From Ardenticatenaceae bacterium (GTDB taxonomy: Bacteria > Chloroflexota > Anaerolineae > Promineifilales > Promineifilaceae), in contig JACKCC010000010.1 of the NCBI GenBank assembly GCA_020634245.1, forward strand, positions 248,001 to 312,000: a DNA stretch of 64,000 nt, given 5' to 3'. The position numbers were made by a program, and so were the translations under genes. This document shows positions 56,751 through 64,000 of this stretch, one piece after another; the first letter of the stretch is position 1, and every line of letters begins with the position of its first letter. Under the pieces are notes generated by a model. That model had not been told where the DNA came from. It was given only the letters and a program-made list of their open reading frames with translations, and did not search any database.

Positions 56751-59700
56751 TTATTCGTTGTCTGTTTTTTCTGTGCCGGTTGGCAGTTCAGGCAGCATAC
56801 CGATCACGTTGTCCAGTATCGCTTTGGGCGTGTTGCCAAAGAAGGACGGATCAAAGCCGGTGGCATCTTTCAATGCGCCTTTGGCGAATTCCATTAACAC
56901 CATGGTGTCGTCCCATTTGGCAATTTCATCCTGGTCGCCGTTGGCCTGCTGAACCATGAGCCGTCGAATCATGTCGATATAGGGTTTGGTTTCGGATTCA
57001 ACGGCCGTTTCCCCTTCACCTACTGCCGCATCAGGTAATGGTTCTGCCCAGGCCGCTTTTTGATCAGGATATTTATCTTGAATTTTTGCTACCCATTTAT
57101 CCAGTGCCAGGGCATTTCTTTCCTCATCATCTTCCAGGTCACTGCCCGTTTTTACTCCCATGCCTTCGTAAGGGGTTGCTACCTGGAGCATGGTGGGGAT
57201 GCCTGATTTCACGATAAAGCCGCGTCCTGGTGGCAGCTCTTTGCCGCGCAGCCCGGCGGGGCGGCTGGTGGCGCGCAGCGTGTCTACTGCCTGGGCTGAA
57301 CGCAGCCCGATACCGTAGTTGGACTGCTGGATGCGGCGGCGCAGTTCGCTGCTGGTGTCCAGATTTCCGGCGGCGATGATGTGTAAACCGTCACGGCCGT
57401 ACCGTCGGGCCAGGCCGGCTATGTCACGAGCCGCATCGCGCAGCCGTTCGATCTCTTCGGCAAAATCGTCGAAATTGTCGATGATGACGAACAGTTCGCG
57501 GCTGCCATCTCCGGCAGCCAGAACACGGCACTCGGCTTTGAGATTGTTCACGGCCGTTTCAATTTGTTCAGCTTCGGTAACGGCCGTTACCACATGGGGA
57601 ATGTCAGTTAACCGCTTCTCACCGCCAAAATCGACAAGCCGCTGCTGCAAATCAATCAACACAATCTTGAGTTGATCCGGCGAATACCGGTATGACAGGG
57701 ACAATACCCAGTTGTAGAGAGTGGTCGATTTGCCCGAAAGCGGCGGCCCGACAACGGCAAAGTGCGGCCCCATCCGCTTCAAATCGAACAAGGCGGGATG
57801 TAAATTGATGTTTTGCCCCACGACTGCTTGAATCCGCTTGGGCCGGATTGGCCCGGCAGCTTCCAAAATATCAATAAGCGGGACGAGTTCGGGCAGGGTG
57901 GCGATGGAATCCGGCTTGTTGCGCCATTTTTTGCCGGCTGCCGCCGGATGTTCCTTCATGTAGCGGGCCATCAGACGGATTTCATCAGCCTCAGTTAACG
58001 TATCCAGATTGGTTTCGGCATCGAAAATACCTACGGGAAGGGCGGCGTGGAAGAGTAACGGCCGTTTCCCCACCCGGATGTAACCGCGCCCGGCAATATC
58101 ATCAATCTCAATTGCGCCACGCCCCACAATGTCCATGTAACGATCCTTGTTACCTTGTTTGAAGGTAATACGTTCGCCCATCAGGTTGTACAACTTGCTG
58201 GGCATGTTACTGGGGACATTGCCTGTAATCACAAAAGTAATGCCGGCACTGAGGGAACGGCGTACCAGTGGAATAACCGATGCATCCACCAATGCTTCAT
58301 AGTTTTCACGCAGTTCGGCAAAATTGTCGATAACTACCAACACAGCCGGCAGCGCTTCTTTGGGATTTTTCTCGTTATATTCGTACAAGTTGCTGGCGTC
58401 GGCGTTGCTGAAGATTTGCTGCCGCTCTTCAGTCATCCGATTCAACTTGTCAAGCAGCCGTTGTAAGCGTTCCTCGTACGTTTCATCATCGGCGTAGATC
58501 ACACCGCCTACGTGCGGCAGTTCTTCCATGCTGCGGAAGTTGCGGCCGCCCAGGTCGAGGATGTAGGCGTGGAATTCATTGGGCGAATGGGTAGCGGCCA
58601 GGCTGGTGATAAGGGTGCGAATGAAGGAGGTTTTGCCCCAGCCGGAATCGCCGAATATGCCCAAATGGGTGCGGTTTAGCTCAAAGCGCAGCGGTCCCTG
58701 CCACGCTTCAACCGGGTTGTCCAGCAGACCGACGATGGGCCGCATGGCATTGCTGCGCCAGTCCACCCCTGGCCAGAGATGTTCTGTATCGCCGTTGAGC
58801 CAGTCGGTAACGGCCGTTGACAACACAAAATGCTCATTCTTCTGGGCGTCATACAGCGGCGATTGCAGACTAAAATTCCCTGGCAAAAATCCCGGCCATG
58901 GCTTGGGGGCCATCTGCCCGTCCACCAGTTCCGAAGTCATCTTAACCACGGCATCAAACAATTTGGGCACATCCTCATCAGCTCCGGCAGCAACAATGCG
59001 TTCATGATCCGGCCATTCAACCGGCGCATCCCGCTCATCTGGCTGCCTCTCACCCGTCCAGGAAACCTGAATCAGTTCTAGATTTTCATTGCCGATTTGC
59101 AGGTAGCCGCGTCCCGGCAGCCCGTTGGGCAGCAAAGCCGCGTCCGGACGGCGCAGCATCTCGCGGCTGGTATCCATTTCCTCCACTCGCAGGCACAAAC
59201 GCAGTTTGATATTGGCCCGCATCTGGTCAGTGACCCCTTTGGGCCGCTGCGAAGCCAGGATCAGGTTCACACCCTGCGCCCGGCCTACGCGGGTGATGCT
59301 TTCCAACTCCGCCCGATATTCCGGATTGTCGTCAATCATTTCCGAATATTCATCAATGATGACAAACAAGTGCGGGTATGGCTCGCGGGTCTTATGTAAA
59401 TTCCTGCGCCGGTAGTCAACAATGTCTTTCGTGCCCGTTTCGGCGTTCATTGCCTGACGGCGGCGCATTTCGGCATTGATAGCAGCAAACATCCGGTTAA
59501 CGGCCGCTTTGTTCAAATTAGTCACAATATCCACACAGTGCGGCAGCTTTTCAAACGGCTTAAACGCCCCGCCGCCCTTGTAATCTACCAGGACAAAGTT
59601 CAGGATAGACGGATCATAATTCAGCGCCAGACCGACGATCATCGTCATCAGTAGTTCCGATTTACCGGAACCGGTGCCACCGGCAATCAGGCCATGAACG

Positions 59701-62700
59701 CCGTCTTTCTTGGCTTCAAAGGCCAGTTCCCGCTTGCGGTTGCCCGACGAGATGCCCAGGACAACGCGCAGCCAGTCGGCTTCGGTATCCAGCGCATTTT
59801 TAATCCAGACCTGGCGCGTAGCTTCCTTGAACTCATCCAGGAAAGTCTTTTCCGTGCTGATGTTGAGCAGTTCGGCCTGTACCTGGCGATAAGACGAGGT
59901 CTTGGGCAGGGCATCGATGCGCAGTGGTTCCTGGCCTGACCAGGCGTTTTTGCCCACATCGTGCATGATCTGGCCCAACCGGCGAATCTCTTGTGCTTCC
60001 GATTTGAGCTGACCCTGTTCATCAAATTCGCCGACAGAAATAGCTACCTGGAATTCCAGCGGCTGCCGTCCAATTTTGACGTAGCCTCGTCCCGGAATCT
60101 CGTCAATCTCGGACACATTGCCGCCAACAATTGCCCGGTAATCACCATCTCCGGCCAGACGCAGGGTCAGCCGCTCCGTGAACAGGCTGTACAATTTGTT
60201 TGACAAAACATTTAAGCGGGTGGCCGAGATGACAAAATGAAGGCCATAGGGTTTGGCCTGCCGCACCAGTAAAACCAGCGCTTCCAGGATACTGTCTTCT
60301 TCCTCCTTGCCCGAACCGCCGCCGAACGTTTCGATAAATTCAGCGAAGTTGTCGATGATGACCAGCATGGCCGGTTTGATGCGGTCGGGGTGATCACGGT
60401 TGTATTCGTAGAGGGTGGAGACCCCGGTTTCACTGAATGATCGTTTGCGCTCATCTACGATGTCGTTTAATTCGCGCAAAAGTTGTTGCACCCGTTCTTC
60501 GTAGCCGCGCTCATCGGGCATGATGATAGTGCCCACGTGCGGTAAGGCGCGTAACACTTCCAGATTGCGGCCGCCCAGGTCTAGAATGTGGGCCTGGAAC
60601 TCGTCGGGGGAGTGGGTGGCGGCCAGACTGGTGACCAGGGTGCGCATGAAGGTGGTTTTGCCCCAGCCTGATGCGCCAAACAGGACGACGTGCCCTTTGG
60701 TAACGTCTACAATCAGCGGTAAGTTGCTGGCGTTATATGGGTCGTCTACCAGGCCAACAATGGCCCGCATGGCGGTTTTGTTCCAGTTCATGCCGTGCCA
60801 GGCGACTTTCCCGTCGAACCAATCTTTAATGAATGGGTTGAGGGAGGACGGCCGTTTCTTCTGTCCCAACGTAATCAGAGCTGCCGGTTCATCAGGCAGG
60901 TATTCTTCAACCAACGAGTCAGACAGGGTGAGTTTGGTAGAGAGGAATGGCGGCCAGGGCGTGCGCGGCATGTCACCTTGCAAAATTCCTCGTGCCAGAT
61001 CAACTACGACGTCGTAAAACTTCGGCTTGCGACCGCCTTCCTGCACCTCGGCAAATGGGTAGGTTTCACCCGTGTAAGCGATTTGCATCAGCTCAATATT
61101 TTCATTACCAATTTGCAAATAGCCGCGACCGGGCATACCGCTGGGCAGGAAAGCGGCATCGGAACGGCGCAGCATTTCACGGCTGGTATCGATACCTTCC
61201 ACGCGCAGACAAATGCGGAACTTGATATTGGCCCGCATTTGGTCGGAGACACCGGTCGGCCGCTGCGAGGCCAAGAGCAGGTTGACGCCCTGCGCCCGAC
61301 CAACGCGGGTGATGCTGTCCAACTCATCCTTGAACTCCGGGTTGTCGGTGATCATTTCAGCGTATTCGTCGATAATGATGAACAGGTGGGGGTAGGGCGC
61401 TTTGGTCAGGTGCAGCCCTTTGGCCCGGTATTCGACGATGTCTTTGGTGCCGGTATCGGCGTTGAGTTTCTGCCGCCGCTGCATTTCGGCGTTGATGGCC
61501 GTGAACATGCGTTTAACGGCCGATTTGTTCAAGTTGGTGATGATGTCCACGCAGTGGGGCAGGTTTTCGAACGGTTTGAATGCACCGCCGCCCTTGTAGT
61601 CAACCAAAACGAAGTTCAAAATGGATGGGTCGTAGTTCAAGACTAATCCCACGATCAAGGTCATCAAAATCTCGGACTTACCGGAGCCAGTACCACCGGC
61701 GATCATGCCATGCACACCGTCTTTCTTGGCCTCAAAATGTAGTTCGCGCAGCCGGTTGCCGGATATGACGCCAATCGTGACTTTAAGCCAGTCGGCCAGG
61801 TCAGCATCGAGACTGTTTTGCCAGTTTTGTTTGGCAACGGCCGTTAACCGGCCCATAAACGTCTCATCCACCGGAATCTCCAACTGCCGGGCCAGAATCT
61901 GCTTAAACAAAACCGCCTTCGGCAGCGCATCCACCCGAATCGGTTCCTTGTAATCGTGACCAGAACCAGCCATAAAATCGCGCATATTTTGGCCATACTG
62001 GGCTAATTCCTTCGATTCGTTGACGACCTCTTCCAGTCCTTCCCGTTCCAAATCAATCGGCAGTGCAATTTGGGCGCTGAGCGGCAGCGGGCCAATCTTC
62101 ACATAACAGCGGCCGGCTACATCGCCAATGTCATTGACACTGCCGCCGATAATCGCCCGGTATTCCGTCCGGTCGGCCAGCTTTAACGTAATCCGCTCTG
62201 TGAACAGGCTGAACAACTGGTTGGAAAGTACATTCAATTGATTGACAGTGATGACAAAATGAATGCCATACGGCTTGGCCTGCCGGGCCAGCAGCACAAA
62301 CTTATCCAAAACACTTTCCACATCATCCGCGCCGTTGTCGAACGTCTCTTTAAACTCAACAAAATTGTCAATGGCGACCAGCACAGCCGGCAGCACATCA
62401 TTCGGGTGAGTTTCGTTATATTTGTAAATATCCGGCACCCCGGCATTATTAAGCGTGATTTTGCGCGCTTCAACAATATCGTCCAATTCGCGCAGTAACT
62501 GTTCGACCCGCTCTTCATACCCTTCTTCATCAGGAATGATGACCGAGCCTACATGTGGCAAGTTCTCCAGCACACCCAGGTTACGGCCGCCCAAGTCCAG
62601 CACGTAAACCCACAACTGGTCCGGCGAGTGTGTCGCCGTTAAACTAACAACCAGCGAGCGAATAAACGTGGTCTTGCCCCAGCCCGATGCGCCAAAAACA

Positions 62701-64000
62701 GCCACATGGCCGCGCGGCAAATCTACCACCAGCGGCAGCTGCTGGGCAGCATACGGATTGTCCACCAGCCCCACTACAGGCCGCATGGCGTAATTTTCCC
62801 AATCGTGCCTTTCCAACCAGCCATTTTCGCCATTCAGCCATTTGTTCACCGACGGGTTGAGGGTCAACGCCTCGTCCCGTTCCCGCCCCAACATAATCTT
62901 GTCCACTTCGGCCAGATATTCATCAGACGTAACTGCATTGGCTTTCGGATCCTTAGAGGTTAACAAGTCGGACAGGGACAAGTTAAATGGCAAGAAGTCA
63001 GGCCAGGGAGCACGCTGTTTTTCGACGCCATTGTCGCGGGCCAACCGATCCAAAGAGGTCACAATTGCTTTATACAATTCCGGCGGCTCTTGATCTTCTG
63101 CCGGATCATAATGCTCACCTCTATCAGGCCATATCACTCTGGCTCGTGGTGATTGGTCCGGGTCGATATATTTTTCGCCAGTGTAGGCCGATTGGATCAA
63201 TTCGATTTCTTCGTTGCCCACTTGCAAATAGCCACGGCCGGGAATACCGCTGGGCAGGAAAGCGGCATCGGAACGGCGCAGCATTTCACGGCTTTCGCCC
63301 GGCGTCTCCACGCGCAGGGAAATGCGGAATTTGATGTTGGAGCGCATCTGGTCGGTGACGCCGCTGGGTCGCTGCGCCGCCAAAATGAGCGACACGCCCT
63401 GCGCCCGGCCGACGCGGGTGATGCTCTCCAGTTCAGATTTGTATTCTGGCCGGTCGGCGATCATTTCAGCGAATTCGTCGATGATGATAAACAGGTATGG
63501 GTAGGGGCTGTAAGTCAGGTGCAGTCCTTTTTGCCGGTAATCGACGATGTTTTTGGTTTCCGTTTCGGAGTTTAACGCCTGGCGGCGCTGCATTTCCGAT
63601 TTGATGGCCGTAAACATGCGGGTGACGCCTTCACCTTCCAGGTTGGTGATAATGTCGACGCAGTGAGGTAGTTCGTCAAATCCTTTGAATGCGCCGCCGC
63701 CTTTGTAATCGACCAGAACGAAGTTGAGGACGGTGGGATCGTAGGTGACGGCCATTCCGGTAATCATGGAAATGAGTAGTTCCGATTTACCGGAGCCGGT
63801 GCTGCCGGCGATCATACCATGAACACCGTCCCGTTTAGCGGAGAAGACCAGGGTGCGCGGTTTGTTACCGGACATGAGGCCAATTTTGGCTCGCAGCCAG
63901 TTGGCGTATTTAGGCAAAGTGCTGTCCTGCCAGTTTTGCCAGGTGGTTTCTTCCAGTTCACGCAACGTGTTGTAGCCCATCAAGGGCAGGAAAGGAACGT
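56751..64000 (-). CDS. EccC/EssC-type secretion ATPase with at least seven FtsK-like modules, 5' end outside window
   Basis: The visible 2,410+ residues have seven P-loop modules. GSTGSGKSE (about residue 61), GGTGSGKSE (763) and GGTGSGKSE (1435) are followed by canonical Walker B sequences with DE (IIIDEF or IIIDEY). GASGWGKTT (431), GASGWGKTT (1103), GDSGWGKTS (1778) and GPPLSGKST (2080) have DN in the Walker B. So three catalytic-looking modules alternate with four degenerate ones. The repeat unit is about 675 residues. The gene is open to the window edge with VPFLPLMGY before the TTG/ATG at 63983, so the membrane and N-terminal part is missing. EccC proteins usually have three modules. 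Confidence 0.9.
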   Translation of the reverse strand, partial: VPFLPLMGYNTLRELEETTWQNWQDSTLPKYANWLRAKIGLMSGNKPRTLVFSAKRDGVHGMIAGSTGSGKSELLISMITGMAVTYDPTVLNFVLVDYKGGGAFKGFDELPHCVDIITNLEGEGVTRMFTAIKSEMQRRQALNSETETKNIVDYRQKGLHLTYSPYPYLFIIIDEFAEMIADRPEYKSELESITRVGRAQGVSLILAAQRPSGVTDQMRSNIKFRISLRVETPGESREMLRRSDAAFLPSGIPGRGYLQVGNEEIELIQSAYTGEKYIDPDQSPRARVIWPDRGEHYDPAEDQEPPELYKAIVTSLDRLARDNGVEKQRAPWPDFLPFNLSLSDLLTSKDPKANAVTSDEYLAEVDKIMLGRERDEALTLNPSVNKWLNGENGWLERHDWENYAMRPVVGLVDNPYAAQQLPLVVDLPRGHVAVFGASGWGKTTFIRSLVVSLTATHSPDQLWVYVLDLGGRNLGVLENLPHVGSVIIPDEEGYEERVEQLLRELDDIVEARKITLNNAGVPDIYKYNETHPNDVLPAVLVAIDNFVEFKETFDNGADDVESVLDKFVLLARQAKPYGIHFVITVNQLNVLSNQLFSLFTERITLKLADRTEYRAIIGGSVNDIGDVAGRCYVKIGPLPLSAQIALPIDLEREGLEEVVNESKELAQYGQNMRDFMAGSGHDYKEPIRVDALPKAVLFKQILARQLEIPVDETFMGRLTAVAKQNWQNSLDADLADWLKVTIGVISGNRLRELHFEAKKDGVHGMIAGGTGSGKSEILMTLIVGLVLNYDPSILNFVLVDYKGGGAFKPFENLPHCVDIITNLNKSAVKRMFTAINAEMQRRQKLNADTGTKDIVEYRAKGLHLTKAPYPHLFIIIDEYAEMITDNPEFKDELDSITRVGRAQGVNLLLASQRPTGVSDQMRANIKFRICLRVEGIDTSREMLRRSDAAFLPSGMPGRGYLQIGNENIELMQIAYTGETYPFAEVQEGGRKPKFYDVVVDLARGILQGDMPRTPWPPFLSTKLTLSDSLVEEYLPDEPAALITLGQKKRPSSLNPFIKDWFDGKVAWHGMNWNKTAMRAIVGLVDDPYNASNLPLIVDVTKGHVVLFGASGWGKTTFMRTLVTSLAATHSPDEFQAHILDLGGRNLEVLRALPHVGTIIMPDERGYEERVQQLLRELNDIVDERKRSFSETGVSTLYEYNRDHPDRIKPAMLVIIDNFAEFIETFGGGSGKEEEDSILEALVLLVRQAKPYGLHFVISATRLNVLSNKLYSLFTERLTLRLAGDGDYRAIVGGNVSEIDEIPGRGYVKIGRQPLEFQVAISVGEFDEQGQLKSEAQEIRRLGQIMHDVGKNAWSGQEPLRIDALPKTSSYRQVQAELLNISTEKTFLDEFKEATRQVWIKNALDTEADWLRVVLGISSGNRKRELAFEAKKDGVHGLIAGGTGSGKSELLMTMIVGLALNYDPSILNFVLVDYKGGGAFKPFEKLPHCVDIVTNLNKAAVNRMFAAINAEMRRRQAMNAETGTKDIVDYRRRNLHKTREPYPHLFVIIDEYSEMIDDNPEYRAELESITRVGRAQGVNLILASQRPKGVTDQMRANIKLRLCLRVEEMDTSREMLRRPDAALLPNGLPGRGYLQIGNENLELIQVSWTGERQPDERDAPVEWPDHERIVAAGADEDVPKLFDAVVKMTSELVDGQMAPKPWPGFLPGNFSLQSPLYDAQKNEHFVLSTAVTDWLNGDTEHLWPGVDWRSNAMRPIVGLLDNPVEAWQGPLRFELNRTHLGIFGDSGWGKTSFIRTLITSLAATHSPNEFHAYILDLGGRNFRSMEELPHVGGVIYADDETYEERLQRLLDKLNRMTEERQQIFSNADASNLYEYNEKNPKEALPAVLVVIDNFAELRENYEALVDASVIPLVRRSLSAGITFVITGNVPSNMPSKLYNLMGERITFKQGNKDRYMDIVGRGAIEIDDIAGRGYIRVGKRPLLFHAALPVGIFDAETNLDTLTEADEIRLMARYMKEHPAAAGKKWRNKPDSIATLPELVPLIDILEAAGPIRPKRIQAVVGQNINLHPALFDLKRMGPHFAVVGPPLSGKSTTLYNWVLSLSYRYSPDQLKIVLIDLQQRLVDFGGEKRLTDIPHVVTAVTEAEQIETAVNNLKAECRVLAAGDGSRELFVIIDNFDDFAEEIERLRDAARDIAGLARRYGRDGLHIIAAGNLDTSSELRRRIQQSNYGIGLRSAQAVDTLRATSRPAGLRGKELPPGRGFIVKSGIPTMLQVATPYEGMGVKTGSDLEDDEERNALALDKWVAKIQDKYPDQKAAWAEPLPDAAVGEGETAVESETKPYIDMIRRLMVQQANGDQDEIAKWDDTMVLMEFAKGALKDATGFDPSFFGNTPKAILDNVIGMLPELPTGTEKTDNE

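Overview
The window looks like a chromosomal segment of a Chloroflexota bacterium, most likely class Anaerolineae. The evidence is the character of the 16S rRNA, the secreted and Hanks-kinase gene content with Thr/Pro-rich linkers, and the dispersed palindromic repeats. Genus cannot be fixed from sequence alone. Most of the DNA carries an extremely frequent palindromic octamer, ACGGCCGT, in genes and spacers alike. It is missing from the rRNA genes, the insertion sequence and some AT-rich genes that look acquired.

Layout: 1-3739 is a two-component pair (response regulator, then a membrane histidine kinase) split by an AT-rich HEPN-like gene. 3805-8585 has a lipoprotein, a metallo-beta-lactamase-fold hydrolase, a repeat-riddled unknown gene, a candidate structured small RNA with its own promoter and terminator, an ExeA/TniB-like AAA ATPase and an AT-hook-like protein. 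8586-14550 is a complete rRNA operon (16S, tRNA-Ile, tRNA-Ala, 23S, 5S) with tandem promoters, processing stems and terminators. 14586-28627 is mixed: two MFS transporters, a Nudix hydrolase, a large repetitive beta-helix surface protein, an AMMECR1 protein, an IS element with a frameshifted transposase, an EAD-like/pentapeptide-repeat protein, a VOC protein, a UMF1-type transporter, a NERD-FHA fusion and an M14 carboxypeptidase lipoprotein.

28664-64000 is the centrepiece. Seven transmembrane Hanks-type Ser/Thr kinases share an intracellular kinase, one membrane pass and a Thr/Pro-rich stalk, but each has a different extracytoplasmic domain: a pseudo-carboxypeptidase, DUF7477-like repeats, an unknown Cys-rich domain, an FGE-sulfatase domain, a TolB-like propeller, a short duplicated domain and a CBM9-like domain. 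They are interspersed with two PP2C phosphatases and exported hydrolases or sugar-binding proteins (M1 peptidase, DUF5107, M14). The cluster runs directly into a type VII (ESX/WXG100) secretion locus. That locus has an EccC/EssC ATPase with at least seven FtsK-like modules (5' end outside the window), a ubiquitin-like/FHA protein, two WXG100-headed large proteins, two proteins that could be EspG-like partners, and a membrane FHA protein carrying TxxD motifs.

Inferred working model: extracytoplasmic cues are sensed by the kinase ectodomains, phosphothreonine signals are read by FHA proteins and erased by the PP2Cs, and one output is control of type VII secretion of the WXG100-headed proteins. 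The physical linkage is seen directly; the regulatory link is inference.
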